In this document: positions 6,645-14,475 of the stretch, in pieces | Layout of the letters: every line of letters begins with the position of its first letter | How positions within the stretch are numbered: the stretch's first letter is position 1 | Origin: JBHGXV01 sp041920505 | GTDB taxonomy: Bacteria; Bacillota; Bacilli; Brevibacillales; Brevibacillaceae | NCBI GenBank assembly: GCA_041920505.1 | Contig: JBHGXV010000038.1 | Span: 1-15,377 of the forward strand | Length of the DNA: 15,377 bases | Reading direction: 5' to 3' | Notes under the pieces: generated by a model | What the model saw: only the letters and a program-made list of their open reading frames with translations | The model's database searches: none | What the model was told of the DNA's origin: nothing | Made by a program: the position numbers and the translations under genes

Positions 6645-7562
6645 CTAGATCAGCTCCTTTCCGTTATTGTTTTGGGAAAAGCGCATGTACAGATAGATGC
6701 ACACCAGCGTCAAAACCATGAGAATGATCGACACGGCGGAACCAAACGGCCAGTCGCGGGCGGTGAGGAACTGGTTTTTGATCAGATTGCCGATCAGCAC
6801 CGCCTTGCTGCCGCCCATCAGGTCGGGAATGAAAAACAGGCCAAGCGACGGGACGAACACCAACAGGGACCCGGCGAGAATCCCCGGCGCGGTGAGCGGC
6901 ACGGTCACGCGCCAAAAAGTTGTGAGCGGTGTCGCGCCCAGGTCGGCAGCCGCTTCCAAATAGGTGCGATCCACCTTTTCGATTGACGCGTACAACGGCA
7001 GCACCATGAACGGCAGCATCGTGTAGACCAGACCGACCAGTACCGCCCATTCGTTGTAGAGCAAGGGCAGCGGTTCCCGGATCAGCCCGATCTGCTGCAA
7101 GAAGGTGTTGATGACGCCCTCCGTCCGCAAGAGCACGATCCAGGCGTAGGTGCGGATCAACGAATTGGTCCAAAACGGCACGATGATCAACAGCAGCAAC
7201 AGGTTCCGGTACCGGCGGGGCGAGCGCGAGATGATATAGGCGAACGGATAGCCGACGATAAGGCACATCACGGTCGTCAGAGCGGCCAGCCAGACGGAAA
7301 CCCACAGGATTTTGCCGTAGAGCGGATCGAAGAAGCGCACGTAATTATTGAGTTGCAAAGGCAGTTGAATGCCGCCGAACGGACTGCGGGTAAAGAATGA
7401 GACGATCAGCACGAGAAACAGCGGGACGACGAAAAACAGGATCATCCAGACGGCGAACGGGGACAATGTCCACCAGGCGGCGTACAATTTCGGCGGTTTC
7501 GACTGCGGCGCAGGCGCGGCCTCATGTGGGGCGGCGGCAGAAGGAAGCATCTCGGTATTCAC
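6645..7562 (-). CDS. potB: spermidine/putrescine ABC transporter permease PotB
   Basis: Permease of 305 residues. A proline- and alanine-rich cytoplasmic N-terminal tail (about 1-25) precedes the first membrane segment (SPFAVWMILFFVVPLFLVLI). About six segments follow, with FWTNSLIRTYAWIVLL and the EAA loop EAAADLGATPLTTFWRVTVPLTAPGI near residue 205, both characteristic of PotB. The start GTG at 7562 overlaps the potA stop in a GTGA arrangement (7562-7559) and lacks a strong ribosome site of its own, pointing to translational coupling. GTG was preferred to the internal ATG at the fifth codon because of this overlap. Confidence 0.94.
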   Translation of the reverse strand: MNTEMLPSAAAPHEAAPAPQSKPPKLYAAWWTLSPFAVWMILFFVVPLFLVLIVSFFTRSPFGGIQLPLQLNNYVRFFDPLYGKILWVSVWLAALTTVMCLIVGYPFAYIISRSPRRYRNLLLLLIIVPFWTNSLIRTYAWIVLLRTEGVINTFLQQIGLIREPLPLLYNEWAVLVGLVYTMLPFMVLPLYASIEKVDRTYLEAAADLGATPLTTFWRVTVPLTAPGILAGSLLVFVPSLGLFFIPDLMGGSKAVLIGNLIKNQFLTARDWPFGSAVSIILMVLTLVCIYLYMRFSQNNNGKELI

Positions 7563-8638
7563 TGGGTCAACACCACCGTGTGTTCAGGCTCCCACGAGAC
7601 AAACAACTCGTCGCCAGGCTGCACCGGCAAGAGGCGATCTGTCTTCTCGTGGGCGACAAACAGCTTTCCGTCCGGCAAGGTGAGCGTCGTCTTGGTCAGA
7701 AGGCCGCAATAGGTACGTTCTGCCAGCCGGGCGGGCAGCCGAATCACGCGCGGGTCGTCGGCGGGATGAAGCGAGAGAGTGATCCGTTCCGGTCGGATCG
7801 ACAGGGAGATGATATCGCCCTCTGCGGCTGACAGCCGCTGGTCGATGGTCAGCAAGCCGCCCGCCACTTCCAGCCGTGTGCCACGGGGACCGGATTGTTT
7901 CACTTTGGCGGAAAGCAGGTTGGTCTCCCCGATGAATTCGGCGACGAACCGGGTCCGGGGCCGTTCGTAAATCTCGTCGGGTGTGCCGATTTGTTCCATC
8001 CGTCCCTTGTTGACCACCGCGATCCGGTCCGACATGGTCAACGCTTCTTCCTGGTCGTGGGTGACGAATACAAACGTGACGCCCAACTGTTTTTGCAAAT
8101 GTTTTAATTCTGTCTGCATCTGTTTGCGCAATTTCTGGTCCAAGGCGCCAAGCGGTTCGTCGAGCAGAAGAACCTTCGGGTTGTTGATCAGGGCCCGCGC
8201 AATCGCCACGCGCTGCTTCTGTCCGCCGCTCAGTTCGTCCGGCCGGCGCCGCTCGAAGGCGTCCAACTGCACCAGTTTCAGCGCTTCTTTCACTCGTTGC
8301 GCCACATCCGCCTTGGGCGTTTTTTTGATCTGCAAGCCGAACGCCACGTTTTCGAACACGTTGAGATGGGGAAACAGAGCGTAGTTCTGGAACACCGTGT
8401 TGACGTTGCGGCGATACGCGGGCAGACCCTGCACGGATTCACCGTCCAGGTAAATGTCACCGGAAGTGGGGTGTTCAAATCCGGCAATCATGCGCAGAGT
8501 CGTCGTTTTGCCGCAACCGCTCGGTCCGAGCAAGGTGATGAATTCCCCGCGCCGGATGGACAGCGAAAGTTGTTCCACTACTGTTTGGCTGCCGAACTGT
8601 TTGGAAACGTTGCGCAGTTCCACCATGCTGTCAGGCAC
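7559..8638 (-). CDS. potA: spermidine/putrescine ABC transporter ATP-binding protein PotA
   Basis: Cytoplasmic ATPase that powers the PotBC channel. Walker A GPSGCGKT (about 38-45), Q-loop TVFQNYALFPH, signature LSGGQKQR, Walker B VLLLDEP, D-loop GALD and switch VFVTHDQEEAL are all intact. A C-terminal TOBE-type regulatory region follows from about residue 240 (FIGETNLLSAKV, then SIRPERI). It has 359 residues from GTG 8638, which I chose because AGGAGGGGG lies 7 bases upstream (8654-8646). The upstream in-frame ATG 8680 lies inside the -24/-12 promoter and ATG 8626 is too far from the ribosome site. It is the first gene of the reverse potABCD operon and is driven by the sigma-54 promoter at 8691-8676. 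Confidence 0.94.
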   Translation of the reverse strand: MPDSMVELRNVSKQFGSQTVVEQLSLSIRRGEFITLLGPSGCGKTTTLRMIAGFEHPTSGDIYLDGESVQGLPAYRRNVNTVFQNYALFPHLNVFENVAFGLQIKKTPKADVAQRVKEALKLVQLDAFERRRPDELSGGQKQRVAIARALINNPKVLLLDEPLGALDQKLRKQMQTELKHLQKQLGVTFVFVTHDQEEALTMSDRIAVVNKGRMEQIGTPDEIYERPRTRFVAEFIGETNLLSAKVKQSGPRGTRLEVAGGLLTIDQRLSAAEGDIISLSIRPERITLSLHPADDPRVIRLPARLAERTYCGLLTKTTLTLPDGKLFVAHEKTDRLLPVQPGDELFVSWEPEHTVVLTQ

Positions 8639-8675
8639 GATCAATCCCCCTCCTGTTGTTTTGGTAAACAGGGTG

Positions 8676-8691
8676 TGCAAGTTCGATGCCA
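8676..8691 (-). promoter_or_regulatory. sigma-54 (-24/-12) promoter of potABCD
   Basis: On the reverse strand TGGCA begins at 8691 and TTGCA ends at 8676, with GG (8690-8689) and GC (8678-8677) exactly 10 bases apart. Transcription would start near 8665, leaving about 27 bases before the potA GTG. It lies in the short gap between the activator gene and potA, so potABCD can be expressed separately from the activator. Confidence 0.85.
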
Positions 8692-8728
8692 GTCTGATTA
8701 GTCCTTGAAAAACGGGTGAGTTGGACGA

Positions 8729-8752
8729 AAGGTTCCCAATTGTTAGAATATA
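8729..8752. promoter_or_regulatory. putative activator binding site (UAS) upstream of potABCD
   Basis: Read on the reverse strand this 24-base unit matches the site before the aldehyde dehydrogenase at 18 of 24 positions, including ATTCTA, then CAATTG, then GAA. The dyad is imperfect (ATTC against GAAC, 10 bases between). Its centre lies about 51 bp upstream of the potA -24 GG. It overlaps the last codon and stop of the activator gene (TAA 8745-8743). Confidence 0.68.
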
Positions 8753-10575
8753 TTCTCGCTGTTGAGAATCCGGTGGCTCTCCAGCTTGCGGTACAGCGTG
8801 GCCAGTCCGATGTCCAGTTTCTCGGCGATCTGTTTTTTCGCTTCCAGCGAATGGCCGTAGCGATCCAGCATCTCCCGGATAATCCGCTTCTCGTACTCGC
8901 GCAACTGGTCTTTGAGCGTTAGCTCCTCCCTTGTCTGTACCGGTTCCTCCGCGTGCGGCATCACACTGTTGCGGATGCGCGGCGGAACACAGTCAATGTC
9001 GATAAAGGGGGAGGTAGTCATGTTGACGGCGTATTCGATCGCATTTTCCAGTTCTCGCACATTGCCCGGCCAGGAATAGCGCGTAAACAGGTCGCGCACC
9101 CTCGGGGTGAAGTCCAGTTTGACCAGCCCCATCCGTTGGCAGTATTTGGCCAAAAATGAGTCCATCAACAACGGAATGTCCTCCTTACGCTCGCGCAGCG
9201 GCGGCATGTGCAGGGGAATCACGTTCAGCCGAAAATACAGGTCTTCGCGAAACTCCTTTGTCTTGATCATCTCTTCCAGATTTTTGTTGGTGGCGGAGAT
9301 GACGCGGATGTTTACCGGGATTACCCGGTTGGAACCGACGCGCTCCACCTGTTTGGTCTGCAACACGTGCAAAAGTTTCACTTGCAGGTGCAAGGGCAGA
9401 TCGCCGATCTCGTCGAGAAAAATCGTGCCTCCGTCGGCCAGTTCGAACTTGCCCGGCTTGCCTTCCCGCCTCGCCCCGGTGAACGCGCCGCCGGCGTAGC
9501 CGAACAGTTCGCTCTCCAGGAGGGTTTCCGGAATGGCGCCGCAGTTGACCGTGATGAACGGACCGTCGCGCCGGTTGCTGGCGAAGTGGATCGCCGCCGC
9601 CATCATGCCTTTGCCGGTGCCGCTCTCGCCGGTGATCAGGATGTTGGAGGTGCCGCGGGCCACTTGTTCCGCCTGTTTTTTGATGAGGGCAATCGCCCGG
9701 CTTTGACCGTAGATTTCGCTGAACACCAAATCTTTGGTCTCGCCGGTCAGTTCGTAGGCCAGCCGCCTGGCGTCGGCCATCGGGCGAAAACTGGCGACCA
9801 CGCCGGTCACTTTTTCTTCCATCAGGATGGGCCGGGCGGTGACAATCACGTGCATCTCGTGTCCGTCCCGGATGTACCGCTCTTCTTTTTCGATGTAGCC
9901 TTTGCCAGTACGCAATACTTCCAGCATCGGCGAGCCGGGCCAGACATCGTTCAGCGGGGTGCCGATCAACTGCGTTCGGTCCCGCTGGATCATCTGTTGC
10001 GCCGATTGGTTCAACGTGGTGATCAAACCGTCTTCGTCGATGGCGAGAATCCCTTCGTGGATCGATCCGATCAGCACGTCAAGCTGATGGCTGGTTTTTT
10101 TCCACTTCTCAAGGGCCTGCTGTTCGGCCACCTTGCTCGTCACGAGGTCGGACATCCGCTGCAAAAAGTTGAGCATGGGCAGTCGGTTGGCCAACAGCAG
10201 GCGGTGTTGCTGTTCGGTAAAGGCGACCAGGCCGATCACGCCGATGACCGCGCCCTTGTAGTGAATCGGGCAGCACAACTCGGCCAGTTCTTCCGTCTGT
10301 CCGGTCAGCACGGACGGGTCGTAGGTGAGGTCGTTGCGGGCGTCTTCGACGAAGTAGGGTTGCTTGGTGGACAGCACCCGACCGTACAGGTACCCCAGTT
10401 CCACCTGTCCGTACTCTTCTTTCTGGTTGATCCGCTCCTTGTACTTTCCGGTGCCGGCGATGATGGTCATCGTGTCATCGACGATTTCCGTCTCGATCTG
10501 CAGCACGGCGGAAATCGCTTCGGCCACCTGCTGGGCCGTCTCCTGGATTGCTTGCAGCAAACTCAATGCGACCAC
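8743..10575 (-). CDS. sigma-54-dependent transcriptional activator (GAF-PAS-AAA+-HTH)
   Basis: Enhancer-binding protein of 610 residues. The N-terminal part (about 20-150) looks like a GAF sensor, with ELCCPIHYKGAVIGVIGLVAF. A PAS domain follows (about 165-265, SIHEGILAIDEDGLITTLNQSA). The AAA+ sigma-54 domain (about 285-515) has Walker A GESGTGKG (316-323), the sigma-54-contacting GAFTGA loop (363-368), Walker B IFLDE (385-389) and WPGNVRELENA. The C-terminal Fis-type helix-turn-helix (about 560-605) contains AEKLDIGLATLYRKL. There is no receiver domain, so it likely senses a small molecule rather than a kinase; putrescine or an intermediate is a reasonable guess from context. The layout resembles RocR-like regulators. 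Start GTG 10575 has only a weak GGAAATGAG site, so the exact start is uncertain. It lies between the units it probably controls. Confidence 0.92.
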   Translation of the reverse strand: MVALSLLQAIQETAQQVAEAISAVLQIETEIVDDTMTIIAGTGKYKERINQKEEYGQVELGYLYGRVLSTKQPYFVEDARNDLTYDPSVLTGQTEELAELCCPIHYKGAVIGVIGLVAFTEQQHRLLLANRLPMLNFLQRMSDLVTSKVAEQQALEKWKKTSHQLDVLIGSIHEGILAIDEDGLITTLNQSAQQMIQRDRTQLIGTPLNDVWPGSPMLEVLRTGKGYIEKEERYIRDGHEMHVIVTARPILMEEKVTGVVASFRPMADARRLAYELTGETKDLVFSEIYGQSRAIALIKKQAEQVARGTSNILITGESGTGKGMMAAAIHFASNRRDGPFITVNCGAIPETLLESELFGYAGGAFTGARREGKPGKFELADGGTIFLDEIGDLPLHLQVKLLHVLQTKQVERVGSNRVIPVNIRVISATNKNLEEMIKTKEFREDLYFRLNVIPLHMPPLRERKEDIPLLMDSFLAKYCQRMGLVKLDFTPRVRDLFTRYSWPGNVRELENAIEYAVNMTTSPFIDIDCVPPRIRNSVMPHAEEPVQTREELTLKDQLREYEKRIIREMLDRYGHSLEAKKQIAEKLDIGLATLYRKLESHRILNSENIF

Positions 10576-10678
10576 CTCATTTCCACTTCCGTTTCTCCTG
10601 ATTCCAGAAGGATACGTGACGACTGTCCGCTTCTTCCTTAGTTCGTCCCGTGGGCAGATGTTCCTTCTTCGTTTTTAC

Positions 10679-10702
10679 AAAATTCTATCAATTGAGAATT
10701 TT
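10679..10702. promoter_or_regulatory. putative activator binding site (UAS) upstream of the aldehyde dehydrogenase operon
   Basis: A perfect inverted repeat, AAAATTCT (10679-10686) and AGAATTTT (10695-10702), has an 8-base centre ATCAATTG. It has the same 24-bp ATTCT...GAAT design as the sites before patA and potA. Its centre is about 40 bp upstream of the -24 GG at 10730-10731. It lies about 104 bases upstream of the divergent activator gene, so it could also affect that gene's own expression. Confidence 0.72.
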
Positions 10703-10728
10703 CACTGGCACACTCCTGGCCCGGCGGG

Positions 10729-10744
10729 TGGCACTTTTGTTGCA
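10729..10744 (+). promoter_or_regulatory. sigma-54 (-24/-12) promoter of the aldehyde dehydrogenase/second transporter operon
   Basis: TGGCAC (10729-10734) and TTGCA (10740-10744) give GG (10730-10731) and GC (10742-10743) with exact 10-base spacing; this is the closest to consensus of the three in the window. Transcription should start near 10755, leaving a leader of about 114 bases. A second, weaker TGGCAC with GG-N10-GC spacing lies just upstream (10706-10720). Confidence 0.87.
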
Positions 10745-10868
10745 AGGTGTTGTCAGCGACGACTGTCCCGCCTTATGCGGGGTCACGCAGGAAAGGGGGA
10801 GAGGCCGCGATTGCTTGTGTTGACGGACACGGGAGAATGGACCAAACCATGCGAGGGGGATGAGGATA

Positions 10869-12365
10869 GTGACGACCCAAACCAAGAACAGGTGGAAAAT
10901 GTACATCGGCGGCCAGTGGGTGGACGCCGCAGACGGCAATGTCCGCGAGGTGTTGAATCCCGCTACGGGCGAAGTGCTGGCGCTTGTGCCCGAGGCGACG
11001 CTGGAGGACGTACGCCGGGCGATCAACACAGCGCGGGTCACATTTGACGAAACTGATTGGCCCGCGACGCCGCCGGTGGAGCGTGCCCGACTGCTGAACG
11101 CCCTGGCCGACAAGATCGAACAGCACTATGACGAGTTCGCCGAACTGGACACCCAAAACAACGGCAAGCCGCTGCGCGAGAGCCGGTTTGACGTGACTGA
11201 CGCGATCAACTGTTTTCGCTACTATGCCGGTCTGATCAACAAGCCGCTTGGCCAGACATACCAGGTGGGCGACCCGATGTTGACCATGGTGGTGCGCGAG
11301 CCGATCGGGGTCTGCGGCCAGATCGTGCCCTGGAACTATCCGTTGCTGATGGCGGCATGGAAGCTGGCGCCGTGTCTGGCGGCGGGCAACACCACTGTGT
11401 TCAAGCCGTCCGAGTTGACGCCGCTGTCAGCCATCCGGCTGTTTGAACTCATCGACGAGGTCGGCTTCCCGCCCGGCGTGGCCAACCTCGTTCTCGGGGC
11501 GGGACCGGTGGTCGGTCACGAGTTGGCGGCCAGCCCGCTGATCGACAAGGTGGCGTTTACCGGCGGAACGGTGACCGGGCGCAGTATCATGCAGGCCGCA
11601 TCCGGCAACCTGAAAAAAATCTCGCTGGAGCTGGGCGGCAAGTCGCCCAATATCGTCTTTGCCGACGCCGATTTTGACCTGGCTGTCGAGTACGCGATGT
11701 TCGGGATTTTCGCGAACCAGGGAGAAGTCTGCTCGGCCGGTTCGCGCCTCTTGGTGGAAGAGTCGATCTACGACCGGTTCGTCGAGGCGCTGGTGGAGAA
11801 GAGCAGGCACATCCGCGTCGGCAACGGGATGGACGAGGAGACGGAGATGGGCCCCTTGATCTCGGCTGCCCACATGCAGCGCGTGCTTGGCTACATCGAG
11901 ACTGGCCTGGCGGAAGGAGCGACGCTCGCTCTTGGCGGCAAGCGGATGACCGGGCCCAAGTACGTCAACGGCAACTTCGTCGAACCGACGATTTTTGTCG
12001 ATGTCACCAGCGACATGCGAATCGCGCGGGAGGAAATCTTCGGGCCGGTGCTGGTCGTGCAGCGGTTCCGCGACGAAGCGGAAGCGATCCGCATGGCCAA
12101 CGACACCGTGTACGGGCTGGCCGGAGGGGTGTTTACCCGCGACGGCGCCAAAGGGCTGCGCGTCGTCCGTCAACTGCGGGCCGGGATCACCTGGGTCAAC
12201 ACGTATCACCCCACCTACAACGAAGCGCCGTGGGGCGGATACAAGCAGAGCGGTATCGGGCGCGAACTTGGCACATACGGCTACGAAGCCTACACGGAAG
12301 TGAAACAGATCAACGTCAATCTCATGCCTGGACCGCTCGGCTGGTTTTCCGGACGCAAAGATTGA
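10869..12365 (+). CDS. NAD(P)-dependent aldehyde dehydrogenase, probable 4-aminobutyraldehyde dehydrogenase
   Basis: Aldehyde dehydrogenase superfamily, 498 residues from GTG 10869. Visible are the PWNYPLLMAAWKLAPCLAAGN cofactor segment, FTGGTVTGRSIM, the general-base Glu at about 254 (LELGGKSPN), the catalytic Cys at about 288 (NQGEVCSAGSR), EIFGPVL, and a C-terminal block ITWVNTYHPTYNEAPWGGYKQSGIGRELG typical of betaine-aldehyde or aminoaldehyde dehydrogenases. Beside patA and polyamine transporters, oxidation of 4-aminobutyraldehyde to GABA is the likely job; betaine or another omega-aminoaldehyde cannot be excluded from sequence. ATG 10860 also opens the frame but its GAGGGGG site abuts it directly, whereas GTG 10869 has proper spacing. 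It is the first gene of the sigma-54-driven forward operon, 24 bases before the next gene. Confidence 0.88.
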   Translation: MTTQTKNRWKMYIGGQWVDAADGNVREVLNPATGEVLALVPEATLEDVRRAINTARVTFDETDWPATPPVERARLLNALADKIEQHYDEFAELDTQNNGKPLRESRFDVTDAINCFRYYAGLINKPLGQTYQVGDPMLTMVVREPIGVCGQIVPWNYPLLMAAWKLAPCLAAGNTTVFKPSELTPLSAIRLFELIDEVGFPPGVANLVLGAGPVVGHELAASPLIDKVAFTGGTVTGRSIMQAASGNLKKISLELGGKSPNIVFADADFDLAVEYAMFGIFANQGEVCSAGSRLLVEESIYDRFVEALVEKSRHIRVGNGMDEETEMGPLISAAHMQRVLGYIETGLAEGATLALGGKRMTGPKYVNGNFVEPTIFVDVTSDMRIAREEIFGPVLVVQRFRDEAEAIRMANDTVYGLAGGVFTRDGAKGLRVVRQLRAGITWVNTYHPTYNEAPWGGYKQSGIGRELGTYGYEAYTEVKQINVNLMPGPLGWFSGRKD

Positions 12366-12389
12366 CCAACGAGAAAGGGGGAAGCGGGC

Positions 12390-13541
12390 GTGAAAAAACA
12401 GCGATGGCTTTCAGCATGTTCCACGGTGGTCCTCGCCATTTTGCTTTTGACCGCTTGCGCGACAGGCGGACAGGGATCATCCCCGTCCGCTCCGGCGTCA
12501 GGGACGGGCAGTACGTCCGCCGCGCCGGGCGACGTGAAAGAACGGGTGAAAGGTCAGACGCTCAATCTGCTGACCTGGGAGGGGTATGCGGATCCTTTGT
12601 TCACCAAAGGGTTTGAGGAGATGTATGGCGTAAAGGTAAACCCGACCTATTTCGGTTCCAGTGACGAGCTGGTCGCCAAGCTGAAAGCAGGCGGCGGCAG
12701 CACCTACGACATCATTTCTCCTTCGTCCGACGTCGCCTGGATGCTGATTCAGTCGGGTGTGGTGGAACCGATCGACCCGGCGAAGATTTCACACTACAAC
12801 GAACTGAATGAACGCCTGCGTTCGCTGCCCGACGTGCAAAAGGACGGCCAGGTGTACGGATTACCGTTCACCTGGGGACCCGACTATCTGATTTACGACG
12901 CCGATGTGATCAAGGAGCCGCCGAAATCGTGGAGTGTGTTCTGGGACCCGGCCTACAAAGGCAAGGTATCGGTCTGGGACGACATCTCCAACATCTATCT
13001 GGTGGGCCAGATGATGGGGCTGGACAAAAACGACCAGTCGGCGATCTACAACATGACCGAAGACCAATTGCAGGCAGCCAAGCAAAAACTGCTGGAGCTG
13101 AAGCCGCAGGTGCGGAAATACTGGGCCACGGCGGGCGAACTGAACGATCTGTTTGCCAACAAGGAAGTGGTGCTGGCGGTGGGCTGGCCCTTGACGGTCA
13201 AGGAAGTGAACAGCAAGGGACGGAACCTGAAAGCAACGATCCCCGATGAAGGGGCCACCGGGTGGATTGACCGGCTGATGATCGTCAAAGGGTCGCAACA
13301 CCGCGAACTGGCTGACCTGTATCTGGATTACATTTCCAGCCCCAAAGCGCAGGCGTTGGTGGCGGAGGCGACACATTATTGCATCGCCAATCCGAAAGCG
13401 GCCCCGTTCATGTCCAAAGAGCTGCAAGAGATGACGTACATCAACGACATGGACGCCCTGTTCGCCAAGCTCAACTTCTGGCAGTACGTGAAAGACCGCG
13501 CGCGCTACAACGAGATCTGGACGGAAGTGAAGACCAACTGA
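12390..13541 (+). CDS. PotD-like ABC transporter substrate-binding lipoprotein (second system)
   Basis: Extracytoplasmic solute-binding protein of 383 residues. The N-terminus MKKQRWLSACSTVVLAILLLTAC is a lipoprotein signal with lipobox LTAC (Cys 23), followed by a Ser/Gly/Ala-rich linker. The mature protein starts LNLLTWEGYADPLFTKGFEEMYGVKV and contains STYDIISPSSDVAWMLIQSGVVEPID, LPFTWGPDYLIYDADVI, GWIDRLMIVKGSQH and ends YNEIWTEVKTN, all of the spermidine/putrescine-binding type. It keeps the Trp-x-Asp pair (GWID) that matches the PotD ligand site. It differs clearly from the first binding protein (TWEGYADP versus NWSEYLPD), so ligand preference may differ. GTG 12390 follows AAAGGGGGA. The intact C-terminus contrasts with the broken potD. 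Confidence 0.9.
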   Translation: MKKQRWLSACSTVVLAILLLTACATGGQGSSPSAPASGTGSTSAAPGDVKERVKGQTLNLLTWEGYADPLFTKGFEEMYGVKVNPTYFGSSDELVAKLKAGGGSTYDIISPSSDVAWMLIQSGVVEPIDPAKISHYNELNERLRSLPDVQKDGQVYGLPFTWGPDYLIYDADVIKEPPKSWSVFWDPAYKGKVSVWDDISNIYLVGQMMGLDKNDQSAIYNMTEDQLQAAKQKLLELKPQVRKYWATAGELNDLFANKEVVLAVGWPLTVKEVNSKGRNLKATIPDEGATGWIDRLMIVKGSQHRELADLYLDYISSPKAQALVAEATHYCIANPKAAPFMSKELQEMTYINDMDALFAKLNFWQYVKDRARYNEIWTEVKTN

Positions 13542-13589
13542 CGCGCGGTATAACCGGCTCTGTCTGCATTCGGGAGGGGAGAGGAAAGG

Positions 13590-14465
13590 ATGACCTTGCG
13601 ACTGTTGGCCTTGTTGCTTCCGCCGGGCCTCTGGCTTGCCTGCTTCTTGGTGTTGCCGTACGCCAATCTGTTCGCCTACAGCTTCTGGAAGGCAGGGCCG
13701 TTTGACGTCATCAAGGAGTGGAATTTGGATAATTACCACAAGTTTTTCGCGGGAGTGAGCGGAGGAAGACCGCCCGTCGCCGTGCTGGCGGATACGCTGA
13801 CGCTGGCTTTGATGGTCACGGTGTTCTCTGTGCTGATCAGCTTCCCGCTGGCTTATGCGATCCGCTTCAAGGTTCAGCGCTTCCGCCAAACGCTCTACAT
13901 GCTGGTCATCATTCCGCTGTGGGTAAGCTACATCGTCCGCGCGTATTCGTGGAAAATCATCCTAGGCACGAACGGGATTCTGAATTCGGCGATCATCTGG
14001 CTGGGTCTGTCCGATCATCCGCTCTCCTTCTTCCTGTACAGCAAAGTATCGGTCGTCATCGGCATGGTGCACATCTACACGCCGTTCGTGCTGATGCCGA
14101 TTTACACCGCCCTGGAACAGATCCCTCAGTCTTTGCGGGAAGCGTCCAGGGACCTGGGAGCCGGTCGGTGGCAGACGTTTCGACACGTCGTCTTCCCGCT
14201 GGCGCTGCCTGGGGTGATCGCCGGGGCGACGTTTTCGTTTGTCCTGTCGATGGGCGACTTTTTGGCGCCGTCCCTGCTGGGTGGACCGGACAGTTCCACG
14301 ATGATCGCCAACATCGTGCAGCAACAGTTCGGCACGTCCAACAACTGGCCGTACGGCGCAGCGATCGGGATCGTGATGCTGGTGATGGTCGTGGCCTTGC
14401 TGGAGTGGACCGGACGGGCGGAAAAGCGGTACGCGGCGTTTGACAGTCCGCGTGCCGGGCGATAG
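13590..14465 (+). CDS. PotB-like ABC transporter permease (second system)
   Basis: Permease of 291 residues with about six membrane segments: LLALLLPPGLWLACFLVLPY at the start, a periplasmic loop with WNLDNYHKFFAG, then IIPLWVSYIVRAYSWKIILG and the EAA coupling loop REASRDLGAGRWQTFRHVVFPLALPGV. FSFVLSMGDFLAPSLLGGPDSSTMIANIVQQQFG is a PotB-family landmark. Start ATG 13590 has GGGAGGGG and GAGGAAAG upstream. It lies 48 bases after the binding-protein gene and 10 bases before the next permease. Confidence 0.93.
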   Translation: MTLRLLALLLPPGLWLACFLVLPYANLFAYSFWKAGPFDVIKEWNLDNYHKFFAGVSGGRPPVAVLADTLTLALMVTVFSVLISFPLAYAIRFKVQRFRQTLYMLVIIPLWVSYIVRAYSWKIILGTNGILNSAIIWLGLSDHPLSFFLYSKVSVVIGMVHIYTPFVLMPIYTALEQIPQSLREASRDLGAGRWQTFRHVVFPLALPGVIAGATFSFVLSMGDFLAPSLLGGPDSSTMIANIVQQQFGTSNNWPYGAAIGIVMLVMVVALLEWTGRAEKRYAAFDSPRAGR

Positions 14466-14475
14466 GGGGGAGTGT

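Noticed and set aside
9208..10641. A 477-residue open frame opposite the sigma-54 activator.
   Set aside because: It is antisense to a gene with complete, ordered domains; long opposite frames are common in GC-rich DNA, and no family is recognisable in it.
10767..10782. A small CCCGC/GCGGG hairpin in the leader of the aldehyde dehydrogenase operon, possibly a riboswitch or attenuator.
   Set aside because: Only 5 bp of stem, no T-tract and no wider conserved fold that I can recognise.
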